Source of the DNA: Algoriphagus aestuariicola
Lineage (GTDB): Bacteria; Bacteroidota; Bacteroidia; Cytophagales; Cyclobacteriaceae
Assembly (NCBI RefSeq): GCF_017254835.1
Contig: NZ_JAFKCW010000001.1
Location: forward strand, 434,001 to 498,000
Length of the DNA stretch: 64,000 bases
Reading direction: 5' to 3'
This document shows, piece by piece, positions 53,151 through 62,771 of the stretch. Under the pieces are notes generated by a model. That model was not told the DNA's origin and did no database searches. It worked only from the letters and a program-made list of their open reading frames with translations. Numbering within the stretch: the stretch's first letter is position 1; every line of letters begins with the position of its first letter. Both the position numbers and the translations under genes were made by a program.

Positions 53151-55391
53151 CTAGCTGATTGCGTCCCAATCAATCTTTTCGGCCTTCAGCGGCAAATGTC
53201 TGATCCTACTGCCGGTTGCGTCAAAGATGGCGTTGGCGATGGCTGCGGCAACAGGCCCCATCGCGGCTTCTCCGGCTCCCATGGGTGAAGTGTCCGGTCG
53301 ATCGATAAGGTGAACTTCAACTTCCGGGGCGTCTAGCATGCGAATGATGGGGAAGCTTGTCCAGTCTTTGCTGACAATTCCACCCTGATCGTATACCACC
53401 TCTTCCATCATCGACCAACTCGCAGATTGGATCATGCCTCCTTCCGTTTGGTTTTTGAGTCCATCGGGATTGATGACCAAGCCGGAATCGATTACCCCTG
53501 TGAGTTTTTTGAGTTTGTAGGCTTTGGCGCCTTTGTCGATTTCCACCTCGGCCAAAACAGCAAAGTAAGAAGTTGAATTTTTGTATCGGGAGTAGGCAAT
53601 TCCAAATCCATTACTTGTGGACTTTTGCCTGGTTTTCCATCCGGACTTTTCAGCGAGAGTTTCCACCACAGTCTTTGCTCTTGGGTCTTCCAGGTTTTTC
53701 AAGCGGAACTCGACAGGGTCTTTTTCTGCCTTGTTGATCAATTCATCTAGGAAGGACTCCATCGCAAAGGTGTTGCCATAGGCTCCCAAGCCACGGAGGG
53801 AGGAAGTTCGCAGTGGGCCAGAATAGTTGTAAAGCAAAAGTTGTTTTGCTGGAATGCTGTACTCGGGAATTCCGTTGCGATAGGAGCCTCCGGAAAAACC
53901 TCCTTTTCGGAATTCTACAGGTGGCTCGAGGTGACGAGCGGAGACGAAACTTCCTGCTCGGCCATTTGGGCGGGTGCTGTGGGAGTCTGACCAGATCTTG
54001 GTTTCCCACGCGAGGAGATTTCCGTCTGCGTCCATTCCCGCTGAAAGCTGGAAAGCCATAGCCGTCCCGTAGGGTTCCCATTGATGCTCGGATTCCCGCA
54101 TCCATTGCAGGCGAATAGGTTTGCCGGGGAACTCTTTGGCGATTAGTGCCGCTTCGCCGGAAACGTCATCGGCTCCGTTGTGCCCATAGCAGCCCGATCC
54201 CGGCACTCCGATGCAGCGAATTTTGTCTTCGTCCAATGAAAAAAGATCTGCAAGTGTAGCCCTCATCGGGTAGACTCCCTGCGTAGCAGTCCACACCGTC
54301 AGCAGGTTTTCTTCCCAAAGTGCCACAGAGCATGATGGCCCCATGGACGCATGCATATGATAGGGGCGAAAGTATTCAGCTTGGTGCTTGAGGGGAGCCT
54401 TTTCGATCTTCTCAATGATTCCTTCGGACATTTGGACCTCTTCAGGAGTTCCTGAAGTGTTTTTCATCGAGTCCATCAGTTGGCCGGGTAGCGTTTCGAT
54501 AGGTGATTTTTTCCAGGTAGCCAAGGATTTCATCGCTTCCCAGGCTTTCACTGCCTGATATTCACGCTCTGCCACGACGGCTAGGAAGCTCCCATTGCGG
54601 ATTACTTTAATTATCCCCGGCATGGATTCAACCTGATTGGAATTCAGGGAATCCAATCTCGCGGAGTAGGAGGGCGGATGAAGCACTCTGGCATGAAGCA
54701 TCCCGGGTAATCGCAGATCATGGATGAAGTGAGATTCGCCTTTTGCCATCTTCTCGATATCATCCCGCTTCAGCGCTTGTCCGACGTATTGGTAGTTTTG
54801 GAAGTTCTTGGGTATAGCTTCTCCCGTGACGGCACCTTCGATGATTTTTCCTTCCAGAAGTTTCCAATAGCTGATCTCGTCTCCGGATGGGGATCTGATT
54901 ATGCCATCTTTGACCGAAAGCGAATTTGGCTCGGTACCCCACCGTTCGGCTGCCATCTTCAGCAGGCGAAGCCTTGCCTCGGCCGCTGCGTTTCGGATGG
55001 CTTTTCCGCTTCCTTCAACTGAGTTGCTTCCGGCTGTAAATCCCTCGTTGGCCGTCTGCCCGGTGTCGGAGTTGATAATACGACAACGATCCGGCGATAT
55101 GTCCAACTCCTCCGCTGCAATCTGGATCAGGGCGATTTTGATTCCCTGTCCCAGTTCCTGCTTGCCGGACAGCACAGTCAGATACCCCTCGGCATCCAGC
55201 CGGATCCAGGAATCAATGAGCTTGTTGTCAATATGTGGACGAACCGGGATGCCGGGGTATCGAGGGGACTCCTGTTGGGCTCCTTTTGTCTGGCAAAACG
55301 CAAGAGGCAACAGGTTAAAACCTATCATCAGATGCCCGGCGGTTTTCAGGAAAGACCTACGTCCTGTATCTGTGAGATGTTGCTCTTTCAT
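53151..55391 (-). CDS. Molybdopterin-binding large subunit, second Mo-hydroxylase (IorB-type)
   Basis: A 746-residue homologue of the large subunit at 22426-24702. The frame extends upstream to 55745, but the ATG at 55391 overlaps the small subunit's stop (ATGA) and begins with a twin-arginine signal (TGRRSFLKTAGHLMIGF), so it is the true start. Motifs: SGKQELGQGIKIAL near the N-terminus, GSGCYGHNGADDVSGEAALIA in the pterin region and GAGEAAMGP with the likely catalytic Glu near the C-terminus. The protein is exported and probably oxidises an aldehyde or heterocycle. The pair differs clearly in sequence from the first one, so the substrate may differ. Confidence 0.92.
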   Translation of the reverse strand: MKEQHLTDTGRRSFLKTAGHLMIGFNLLPLAFCQTKGAQQESPRYPGIPVRPHIDNKLIDSWIRLDAEGYLTVLSGKQELGQGIKIALIQIAAEELDISPDRCRIINSDTGQTANEGFTAGSNSVEGSGKAIRNAAAEARLRLLKMAAERWGTEPNSLSVKDGIIRSPSGDEISYWKLLEGKIIEGAVTGEAIPKNFQNYQYVGQALKRDDIEKMAKGESHFIHDLRLPGMLHARVLHPPSYSARLDSLNSNQVESMPGIIKVIRNGSFLAVVAEREYQAVKAWEAMKSLATWKKSPIETLPGQLMDSMKNTSGTPEEVQMSEGIIEKIEKAPLKHQAEYFRPYHMHASMGPSCSVALWEENLLTVWTATQGVYPMRATLADLFSLDEDKIRCIGVPGSGCYGHNGADDVSGEAALIAKEFPGKPIRLQWMRESEHQWEPYGTAMAFQLSAGMDADGNLLAWETKIWSDSHSTRPNGRAGSFVSARHLEPPVEFRKGGFSGGSYRNGIPEYSIPAKQLLLYNYSGPLRTSSLRGLGAYGNTFAMESFLDELINKAEKDPVEFRLKNLEDPRAKTVVETLAEKSGWKTRQKSTSNGFGIAYSRYKNSTSYFAVLAEVEIDKGAKAYKLKKLTGVIDSGLVINPDGLKNQTEGGMIQSASWSMMEEVVYDQGGIVSKDWTSFPIIRMLDAPEVEVHLIDRPDTSPMGAGEAAMGPVAAAIANAIFDATGSRIRHLPLKAEKIDWDAIS

Positions 55392-55864
55392 TTTGTCGAG
55401 TTTAGCTTTTCTGAAGCAAGCTTGACGGCCTGGATAAACCTCGAATGGGTACCGCATCGGCAAATCACGGGATTGAGGGCTTCTTTGATTTCGATTTCTG
55501 AAGGATTGTTGTTGGCGGTCAAAAGAGCGACTGCGGAAATGACCATTCCATTGAGGCAATAGCCGCACTGCGCAGCTTGGGTTTCGATAAATGCTTCCTG
55601 AACAGGGTGGAGTCGGCCGTTTCTTGCTAGGCCTTCCAACGTGGTGATTTCTGTGTCTTCGAAGCTCACGCACGGCCTTAGACAGGTAGCTTCGGCCTTC
55701 GAGTCGGCGAGTACCATGCATGCTCCGCACTGATGGAGTCCGCACCCATATTTTGCGCCGTTGACCGCAAACTCTTCTCTCAGGATGTAGAGAAGGGGTT
55801 CCTCAGGGTCTGCCGAAATGGTTTGTTTTTGACCGTTGACTCGCAAGCTTATACTTTGGGTCAT
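55388..55864 (-). CDS. [2Fe-2S] subunit, second Mo-hydroxylase (IorA-type)
   Basis: A 158-residue subunit with two [2Fe-2S] clusters: C41, C46, C49 and C61 (YGCGLHQCGAC) and C100, C103, C135 and C137 (CGYCLNG and CRCG). The start at ATG 55864 (MTQSISLRVNG) is preferred over the longer frame to 55915 because it matches the usual first strand. Its stop overlaps the large-subunit start by 4 bases (ATGA), which fixes subunit balance. No FAD subunit is present. No clear promoter was found. Confidence 0.92.
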   Translation of the reverse strand: MTQSISLRVNGQKQTISADPEEPLLYILREEFAVNGAKYGCGLHQCGACMVLADSKAEATCLRPCVSFEDTEITTLEGLARNGRLHPVQEAFIETQAAQCGYCLNGMVISAVALLTANNNPSEIEIKEALNPVICRCGTHSRFIQAVKLASEKLNSTK

Positions 55865-55984
55865 GATATTCAGTGGTTTGAAAATCAAACTAAGGAATGT
55901 CGGCCTGAAATGCAATTGGGTTTATACCAAAGGCAGGCTATCGGATCTGCCGGACTAGAAAATTCGGCTTGGTCTTGGGTAGAA

Positions 55985-56015
55985 ATAAAAAAAAAAGCAC
56001 CCTTTTCGGGGTGCT
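55985..56015 (-). terminator. Terminator after tRNA-Cys
   Basis: On the minus strand an 8-bp stem (56015-56008 with 56002-55995) with a 5-base loop is followed by a long run of T. It begins five bases after the tRNA's CCA end. Confidence 0.9.
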
Positions 56016-56019
56016 TATT

Positions 56020-56093
56020 TGGAGGTCGCGAGCGGATTCGAACCGCTGTACGAGGTTTTGCAGACCTCTGCCTAGCCACTCGGCCACGCGACC
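56020..56093 (-). tRNA. tRNA-Cys (anticodon GCA)
   Basis: The minus strand folds as a complete tRNA. The 7-bp acceptor stem is GGTCGCG with CGCGACC, the anticodon loop is CTGCAAA giving GCA, and the T loop is TTCGAAT. The discriminator is T and CCA is encoded (56022-56020). Confidence 0.96.
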
Positions 56094-56222
56094 ATTCGCT
56101 TTTCGGAATGCAAATGTAGGATTAATATTTGCCAGACCAAACAGCGCTTTTAGAAAATTCATCCAGTCCTCAAATAAAATTTGCTTTCTACGGGATAATT
56201 TTCATGGGGTTTAGGCAGGGAA

Positions 56223-56239
56223 ATGCTGATAATCAGCAT
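56223..56239. promoter_or_regulatory. 17-bp palindrome upstream of the act promoter
   Basis: ATGCTGAT (56223-56230), one central A and ATCAGCAT (56232-56239) form a perfect palindrome about 150 bases before the act -33 box. It could be an operator; no regulator is known. The rest of 56094-56460 holds no gene. Confidence 0.35.
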
Positions 56240-56385
56240 GGTGCGAAAATGGGGCAAAAAACCATTTATTTATAACGATTCTAAATTGAAAATTCTTCAT
56301 TTTGATCTCTATAAATAAAAGAAAGTCAGCTAGTTAAATGTTTAAAAATCGGATAGCGAGGCAATTTTCCACTCCTATATTCATA

Positions 56386-56416
56386 TTTGAAAAATTGGGT
56401 TCCGATAGTACCTTTG
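56386..56416 (+). promoter_or_regulatory. Promoter of the act operon
   Basis: TTTG (56386-56389), a 19-base spacer and TACCTTTG (56409-56416) match the Bacteroidota consensus exactly. The start site would be near 56422, leaving a leader of about 40 bases. This places the actA start at 56461 and rules out the upstream ATG at 56338. Confidence 0.85.
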
Positions 56417-56460
56417 CAGGGGTTAAAGAGAACCTTAAAAACTATTTAATTAGCTATAAT

Positions 56461-57720
56461 ATGTTATCCAAACGCTCGTTAGTAGGGATTCGATTGAGTT
56501 TCCAGACGCTGGCAGTGCTGCTTTTCATGCTGATTGGGGTTTCGGCTTATGCCGCAGATCCGGCGGTGGCAAGCAGCGAAGAAGCGATTGCGGCAGGTAA
56601 GACTGTCTTCAATGCCAATTGTAAGCAGTGCCACAAACTCGATGCAAAAAGTGTCGGTCCTGCTCTGAGAGGTGCCACAGACAGACAGCCGCTTGACAAA
56701 GTGAAGAGCTTCATTAAAAATTCACAGGCACTCATCGGTTCTGGAGATGCGTACTTCTCGGCGCTTTTCAAGGAGTACAGCAACACCGTCATGCCTGCTC
56801 ACGAATTTTTGTCGGATGACGATCTGAACAACTTGCTAGCCTATATCGAGCATGGGGACAAAGTGGACCCGGCAGCCGCGGCGGCTACAGCAGGTGGTGA
56901 AGCGGGTCCCGCAGCAGGTGGAGGTATCCCGAGCGAATACCTCTCTATTATTTTGGGAGTTTTGGTTGTCGTGTTGCTGCTGATTTTGGTGGTTTTGGGA
57001 TTGATTATTTCAGTTCTTACCAAATATATCAACAAGCAAGACCTTCCTGAGGATGACAAGGAGTTCGTTTCCCAAAAGACTGACTTTGCCAAGATTTTTA
57101 AGAGTGACGCCTTTATTATAGTGGTGACCGCTCTGGTGGTTGCACTGGTTGCCAAAACTGCGATTGACGGATTGTACTCAGTCGGTGTTCAGCAAGGTTA
57201 TGCGCCTACACAGCCTATCGCTTACTCCCACAAGCTTCACGCGGGCGATCTTGAAATTGCCTGCCAATATTGCCATACCGGTGCGGAGATTGGCCGGTCT
57301 GCAAACATTCCTTCTCCCAATATTTGTATGAACTGCCATACCCACGTTCAGAACGTGCAGGGCAAGGAGGGCATTTCTCCGGAAATCGCCAAGATCTATG
57401 CAGCGGTGGAAAACAACCAGCCGATTGAGTGGGTAAGGGTACACAACCTGCCTGACTTGGCCTATTTCAACCACTCCCAGCACGTAGCGGTAGGCGGCAT
57501 CGAATGCCAGACGTGTCACGGTCCGATCCAGGAGATGGAAGTGGTGGGACAACACAGTGCATTGACCATGGGCTGGTGTATCGATTGTCACAGACAAACT
57601 GAGATTGCTACCGAAGGCAATGCTTACTACGATAAGTTGGTTCAACTTCACTCTGACTCCAAGGATGCCCTTAAGGTGAAAGACATCGGTGGTCTGGAGT
57701 GTGCGAAGTGCCACTATTAA
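56461..57720 (+). CDS. actA: Alternative complex III subunit A, six-heme cytochrome c
   Basis: 419 residues from ATG 56461; a longer frame from 56338 would start before the promoter. A signal peptide (FMLIGVSAYAA) is followed by a mono-heme domain (CKQCH at 54-58) and an Ala/Gly-rich linker. Two membrane spans come next (about 161-186 and 217-240), then a five-heme domain (CQYCH about 268, CMNCH 290, CQTCH 350, CIDCH 373, CAKCH 415). ActA carries electrons within the quinol:cytochrome c/oxidase complex that replaces bc1. The pentaheme domain is as known for ActA; the extra N-terminal mono-heme unit is a notable addition. It is the first gene of the operon. Confidence 0.92.
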   Translation: MLSKRSLVGIRLSFQTLAVLLFMLIGVSAYAADPAVASSEEAIAAGKTVFNANCKQCHKLDAKSVGPALRGATDRQPLDKVKSFIKNSQALIGSGDAYFSALFKEYSNTVMPAHEFLSDDDLNNLLAYIEHGDKVDPAAAAATAGGEAGPAAGGGIPSEYLSIILGVLVVVLLLILVVLGLIISVLTKYINKQDLPEDDKEFVSQKTDFAKIFKSDAFIIVVTALVVALVAKTAIDGLYSVGVQQGYAPTQPIAYSHKLHAGDLEIACQYCHTGAEIGRSANIPSPNICMNCHTHVQNVQGKEGISPEIAKIYAAVENNQPIEWVRVHNLPDLAYFNHSQHVAVGGIECQTCHGPIQEMEVVGQHSALTMGWCIDCHRQTEIATEGNAYYDKLVQLHSDSKDALKVKDIGGLECAKCHY

Positions 57721-57759
57721 TTCCTTATCCTTTTAGCTAATTCATTCCTAGAAATAAAA

Positions 57760-60700
57760 ATGAAGGAAAATAAAAAAACCTACTGGAAGGGGCTCGAACA
57801 ACTCAGCAACGATGCGGGGTTTGTAAAGCATGCCGACAAGGAGTTTGCGGAACTTCCGACAACACTCAGCGAAGATGGCAATTCCTCCCGAAGAGATTTT
57901 CTCAAAGTGATGGGTTTCAGCTTGGCAGCAGCTACTTTGGCAGCTTGCGAAGCTCCGGTGAGAAAGGCTATTCCATATGTGAACAAGCCGGTTGACATCA
58001 ACCCTTCCATCCCCAACTATTACGCTTCTACTTTTGCCTCAGGTGGGGACTATGCCTCCATCGTGGTAAAAACAAGAGAAGGACGTCCTATCAAGATCGA
58101 CGGCAATGAACTATCTCCTATTAGCAAAGGTGGTTCCAATGCGATCGTGCAGGCGGCTGTCCTTTCCCTATATGACAAGCAAAGACTGGCGGCTCCTATG
58201 GTAGGTGGCGCCAAGTCTGATTGGAAAACAGTAGACGAGCAGGTGAAATCCAAACTCGCCTCTGCGGGAGCGATCAAGATCGTGACCAACTCACTTTTCT
58301 CCCCAACTACAGAGAAAGCAATCCAGGAATTTGCCGCAGCTTTTGGAAACGTGGAAGTAGTAACCTACGACCCTCGGTCCAACTACGGTATCGCAAAAGC
58401 TGCCGAGGCCACTTACGGCCAAGCAATGGTTCCTGACTATAGATTTGACAATGCTAAAGTGATCGTTTCCTTTGGGGCAGACTTCTTGGGAACTTGGATT
58501 TCTCCAATCGAATTCTCTCAAGCCTATACTTCGAATAGAAAAGTAACCAAGGAGAAGCCTGAAATGTCCCGTCACTATCAGTTTGAGTCGAATTTGTCTC
58601 TTGCTGGTGCCAACGCCGATTACAGAACTCCAATCAAAGCTTCCCAAAGCGGACTCGCAGTGCTTGCCCTTTACAACGCACTTGCCAAGAAGGCTGGTGT
58701 TGCTGCAGTTTCTGCTCCTGCAGTAGAAGTTGCTCACTTGGAGCAAGCTGCCAATGACCTTTGGGCTGCAAAAGAACTAGGTTTGGTGATCTCCGGATCA
58801 AACGATCCAAACGTTCAGATCGTGATCAATGCAATCAACGATCTTTTGGGTGCAAACGGTTCAACCGTTGACTTCTCAAATCCAGTGAACTACAGAAAAG
58901 GTGACGATGCCAAAATGGCTCAGTTCGTCGCTGATTTGGGAGCTGGAGGAGTAGGAGGAGTGATCTTCTACAACTGTAACCCAGTATACGACCATCCTCA
59001 AGGAGCTGAGATTGCTGCTGGAATCGCTAAAGCGAAGGTCAGCATCGCTACCAACGGAACTTTGGATGAAACTGCTTCCTTGGTGCAGATCGTCGCTCCA
59101 GACCATCACTTCTTGGAATCTTGGAATGACTACAATCCTAAGAAAGGATTGTACTCTTTGGCTCAGCCAACCATTTCCCCACTATTCGCTACTAGACAAG
59201 CTCAGGATTCCTTCCTGACTTGGTCAGGAAATACAACTTCTTATTACGATTACCTTCAGGCAAACTGGACGCAGGCTTTCTTCCCTGCTTACGGTGCAGA
59301 TGCCGCTTCATTCCAAGAGTTCTGGGATAGAGCACTTTACAATGGTGTCGTAGGTAGTACTGCTGCTTCTGTTGCAGTCGCTGCTGTAGCCGATACTTCT
59401 GCTTCCGCTGCCGCGGTAACAAAAAGCTATGCCGCTGACAATGCTGGTGCCGAATTGGTAGTTTATACCAAAGTCGGTATGGGAGACGGTACCTACGCCA
59501 ACAATCCTTGGCTTCAAGAAATGTCCGATCCTATTACCAAGGCTACTTGGGATAACTACCTGACCGTCTCCCAGCGATGGGCAAACGAAAATGGCGTAAG
59601 CATGGTGGAGGAAAACACCAAAAAGGCTCAACTGACCGTAAACGGAAAGTCATTGATCGTTCCGATCTTGATCCAGCCAGGTCAGGCTTATGGAACTTTC
59701 GGTTTGGCTATCGGATACGGTAGAACTGCAGCTGGCAGAGCCGGAAATGGAGTAGGGGTTAACGCCTATAACCTGCTTGATCTTTCAAAAGGCTTTGTTC
59801 AAACTGACATTACCGCTGGAGTAGAAGTAGCTGTGACTGGTGAGTCTTATAAGATTGCCCGTACTCAGACTCACCAGACCTTCATGGGACGTGAAAACGT
59901 GATCCAAGAGACTACACTGGGAGAGTACAAGCAAGATGCTTCTGCTGGCCGATACAAGCCAGAAATCTATAAAGACGGTGAGTTTGTAAAACCGTCCAAG
60001 ATTTCTCTTTGGAGTGGTCACAAATACAGCCAGCACCATTGGGGCTTGGCGATTGACATGTCTTCCTGTACAGGTTGCGGTGCTTGTACCGTTGCTTGCC
60101 AAGTAGAAAACAACGTCGCTGTAGTAGGTAAGCAGGAAGTATTGAACAGAAGAGAGATGGCTTGGATCAGAATTGACCGCTATTATTCTTCTGATGCTCC
60201 AGCAGACGATCTTTCAGGAATGGAAGTAGCTGCCGAGAATCCTGAGGTAACCTTCCAGCCGATGATGTGCCAGCAGTGTAACAACGCTCCTTGTGAGACT
60301 GTTTGTCCTGTGGCTGCGACAACCCACTCTTCTGAGGGGCTTAACCAAATGACTTATAACAGATGTATCGGTACGAGATATTGTGCCAACAACTGTCCGT
60401 ATAAAGTACGTCGATTCAACTGGTTCAAATACCACGACAACAAAGACTTCGCTGTAGCTAACATGGCTCAGAACGATGATTTGGGTAAAATGGTACTGAA
60501 CCCAGACGTGACTGTACGTGCTAGAGGTGTGATGGAAAAGTGCTCCATGTGCGTGCAAAGAATTCAGGCCGGTAAGTTGGAAGCCAAGCGTGAGAAGCGC
60601 AAGGTGAAAGACGGCGACATCAATGTGGCTTGTGCTCAGGCATGTCCAGGTGGCGGTTTGGTCTTCGGTGATTTGAACGATCCGGAAAGCCGTATTTCCA

Positions 60701-60843
60701 AGCTTTTGAAGATCGAAGAATCTGATGCGGCTCACAAGGAAGTGGGTGAAGAAAGAGCTTACCACGTATTGGAAGAGATCAACGTGAGTCCTAACGTTTG
60801 GTACTTTACCAAAATCAGAAATAAAGAGAAAAACGAAGCGTAA
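57760..60843 (+). CDS. actB: Alternative complex III subunit B, Fe-S/molybdopterin-like
   Basis: A 1027-residue periplasmic subunit. The twin-arginine signal is SRRDFLKVMGFSLAAATLAAC (about 48-68), and the cysteine suggests lipid attachment. The N-terminal about 700 residues have the fold of molybdopterin oxidoreductases but, as in the family, probably hold no Mo cofactor. The C-terminal part is a four-cluster ferredoxin domain: CTGCGACTVAC (about 771-781), CQQCNNAPCETVC (about 838-850), CIGTRYCANNC (about 869-879) and CSMCVQRIQ (about 928). These move electrons from quinol oxidation. It is coded 39 bases after actA. Confidence 0.96.
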   Translation: MKENKKTYWKGLEQLSNDAGFVKHADKEFAELPTTLSEDGNSSRRDFLKVMGFSLAAATLAACEAPVRKAIPYVNKPVDINPSIPNYYASTFASGGDYASIVVKTREGRPIKIDGNELSPISKGGSNAIVQAAVLSLYDKQRLAAPMVGGAKSDWKTVDEQVKSKLASAGAIKIVTNSLFSPTTEKAIQEFAAAFGNVEVVTYDPRSNYGIAKAAEATYGQAMVPDYRFDNAKVIVSFGADFLGTWISPIEFSQAYTSNRKVTKEKPEMSRHYQFESNLSLAGANADYRTPIKASQSGLAVLALYNALAKKAGVAAVSAPAVEVAHLEQAANDLWAAKELGLVISGSNDPNVQIVINAINDLLGANGSTVDFSNPVNYRKGDDAKMAQFVADLGAGGVGGVIFYNCNPVYDHPQGAEIAAGIAKAKVSIATNGTLDETASLVQIVAPDHHFLESWNDYNPKKGLYSLAQPTISPLFATRQAQDSFLTWSGNTTSYYDYLQANWTQAFFPAYGADAASFQEFWDRALYNGVVGSTAASVAVAAVADTSASAAAVTKSYAADNAGAELVVYTKVGMGDGTYANNPWLQEMSDPITKATWDNYLTVSQRWANENGVSMVEENTKKAQLTVNGKSLIVPILIQPGQAYGTFGLAIGYGRTAAGRAGNGVGVNAYNLLDLSKGFVQTDITAGVEVAVTGESYKIARTQTHQTFMGRENVIQETTLGEYKQDASAGRYKPEIYKDGEFVKPSKISLWSGHKYSQHHWGLAIDMSSCTGCGACTVACQVENNVAVVGKQEVLNRREMAWIRIDRYYSSDAPADDLSGMEVAAENPEVTFQPMMCQQCNNAPCETVCPVAATTHSSEGLNQMTYNRCIGTRYCANNCPYKVRRFNWFKYHDNKDFAVANMAQNDDLGKMVLNPDVTVRARGVMEKCSMCVQRIQAGKLEAKREKRKVKDGDINVACAQACPGGGLVFGDLNDPESRISKLLKIEESDAAHKEVGEERAYHVLEEINVSPNVWYFTKIRNKEKNEA

Positions 60844-60860
60844 TCATAATTTTATAAACT

Positions 60861-62225
60861 ATGCAGGTTACTTCATCCGTACGTGAGCCGTTAGTTACCG
60901 GAGGGAAATCCTACCATGACGTAACACACGATGTGTCGCGCCATGTGGAAGCAAAACCAAATATCAAGTGGTTTCTGGCTTTTCTTACCTCAGCCGGTGT
61001 ATTGGCACTTGGATTTATAGCCGTTGCCGCGACCGTATGGGAGGGCATCGGAATGTGGGGATTGAACAAAACAGTGGGCTGGGCTTGGGATATCACCAAC
61101 TTCGTATGGTGGGTAGGTATCGGTCACGCCGGTACACTGATCTCCGCAGTATTGCTTTTGTTCAGACAGAAATGGAGAACGTCAATCAACAGAGCGGCGG
61201 AAGCGATGACCATCTTCGCGGTAATCTGTGCGGCGATGTTCCCGGTACTCCACATGGGACGACCTTGGCTGGGAGCTTATTGGGCTCTTCCCTTGCCAAA
61301 CACTTTTGGTTCCCTTTGGGTAAACTTTAACTCTCCGCTTCTTTGGGACGTATTCGCGATCTCTACTTATTTCTCGGTTTCATTGGTATTCTGGTACATC
61401 GGTTTGATTCCTGATTTTGCCACCATCCGTGACAGAGCTACGGGTTTGAGAAAGACCATTTACGGAGCGCTTTCTTTTGGATGGGATGGAGCTGCAAAAA
61501 GCTGGATGCGCTACGAGTCAGTTTCTTTGATTCTTGCAGGTTTGGCTACTCCACTCGTACTTTCAGTTCACACGATCGTATCGTTTGACTTTGCTACCTC
61601 GGTAATTCCAGGATGGCACACTACGATCTTCCCTCCATACTTCGTTGCCGGTGCGATCTTCTCCGGATTTGCGATGGTGTTGACCTTGATGATTATCACC
61701 AGAAAGGTTTACAACTTGGAAGACTACATCACCATCGGTCACATCGAATTGATGAACATCGTAATCATCATTACCGGATCGATCGTAGGTATCGCGTACA
61801 TTACCGAGTTTTTCATCGCTTGGTATTCTGGTGTAGAAGCTGAACAGTACGCCTTCATCAACCGTGCTACCGGACCTTACTGGTGGGCTTACTGGTCAAT
61901 GATGACTTGTAATGTAATCTCTCCACAACTCTTCTGGTTCAAGAAAATCAGAACCTCAATAGTCGCTACTTTCCTACTTTCTTTGGTAGTGAATATCGGG
62001 ATGTGGTTTGAGCGATTTGTGATCATCGTGACTTCCCTTCATAGGGATTACCTTCCGTCTTCTTGGGCAATGTTCTACCCAACTTGGGCTGATGTGGGAG
62101 TTTACATGTTCACCTTTGGCTTGTTCTTCACACTGTTCTTCTTGTTTGCCAAGTTCTTCCCGGTGATCAATATGGCGGAAGTGAAATCCGTACTCAAGTC
62201 TTCATCCGAAAAAGTGCATAAATAA
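60861..62225 (+). CDS. actC: Alternative complex III subunit C, NrfD-like quinol-binding membrane protein
   Basis: A 454-residue membrane protein of the NrfD/PsrC family with about ten hydrophobic helices. It binds quinol at the membrane face and is related to ActF. Conserved stretches include [21 protein letters not shown] and the [17 protein letters not shown] segment. It is coded 17 bases after actB and 2 bases before actD, so the operon is tight. Assignment by sequence and context is firm. Confidence 0.96.
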   Translation: MQVTSSVREPLVTGGKSYHDVTHDVSRHVEAKPNIKWFLAFLTSAGVLALGFIAVAATVWEGIGMWGLNKTVGWAWDITNFVWWVGIGHAGTLISAVLLLFRQKWRTSINRAAEAMTIFAVICAAMFPVLHMGRPWLGAYWALPLPNTFGSLWVNFNSPLLWDVFAISTYFSVSLVFWYIGLIPDFATIRDRATGLRKTIYGALSFGWDGAAKSWMRYESVSLILAGLATPLVLSVHTIVSFDFATSVIPGWHTTIFPPYFVAGAIFSGFAMVLTLMIITRKVYNLEDYITIGHIELMNIVIIITGSIVGIAYITEFFIAWYSGVEAEQYAFINRATGPYWWAYWSMMTCNVISPQLFWFKKIRTSIVATFLLSLVVNIGMWFERFVIIVTSLHRDYLPSSWAMFYPTWADVGVYMFTFGLFFTLFFLFAKFFPVINMAEVKSVLKSSSEKVHK

Positions 62226-62227
62226 TC

Positions 62228-62758
62228 ATGGAAAAGGATACACATTTTATTCTGGGAGTCTACGACGATGAGGACGTATTGCTCCATGCAGTAGAGAAAG
62301 TAAGAGGCACAGGTGTGAAAATCCACGAAGTATATTCTCCCTATCCTGTTCACGGGTTGGAGCATGTCTTGGGGTACAAGAGAAGTCGCCTTCCTATCGC
62401 CGCTTTCCTTTTCGGGATGCTGGGAACGACCCTCGCGCTGACTATGCAGTTTTACATGATGAGATTCGACTGGCCGATGATCATTGGTGGTAAAGACTAC
62501 GCTGCTTTCCCTGATTTTATTCCGGTATCGTTCGAGTTGACGGTGCTTTTGGCATCCTTCGGTATGGTGGCGGTGTTTATGATCGTTTCCAATCTCAAGC
62601 CTTGGGCCCAGCCTAGAATCTTCGACCTGAGATCTACAGATGACAAGCATGTCATGGCAATCGACATTGCAAACAACAGTGCAGTCCAAGTGGAAGAGAT
62701 TAAGGAAATCCTGAGATCCTCCGGCGCAACTGAGGTAAATAACAAAAGTTTTGAATAG
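62228..62758 (+). CDS. actD: Alternative complex III subunit D (DUF3341)
   Basis: A 176-residue protein with a soluble N-terminal part (DTHFILGVYDDEDVLLHAVEKV) and two hydrophobic segments (AFLFGMLGTTLALTMQFYM and VLLASFGMVAVFMIVSNL) that fix it in the membrane. This is the DUF3341 family, which always accompanies ActC and ActF. It starts 2 bases after actC. No cofactor is expected; it is probably a structural subunit. Confidence 0.95.
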   Translation: MEKDTHFILGVYDDEDVLLHAVEKVRGTGVKIHEVYSPYPVHGLEHVLGYKRSRLPIAAFLFGMLGTTLALTMQFYMMRFDWPMIIGGKDYAAFPDFIPVSFELTVLLASFGMVAVFMIVSNLKPWAQPRIFDLRSTDDKHVMAIDIANNSAVQVEEIKEILRSSGATEVNNKSFE

Positions 62759-62771
62759 AAAATCCGGATAT

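Noticed and set aside
55392-55745. N-terminal extension of the second Mo-hydroxylase large subunit
   Set aside because: It overlaps the small-subunit gene in another frame and precedes the Tat signal.
56338-56460. Upstream ATG extension of actA
   Set aside because: It begins before the act promoter, so it would not be in the mRNA.
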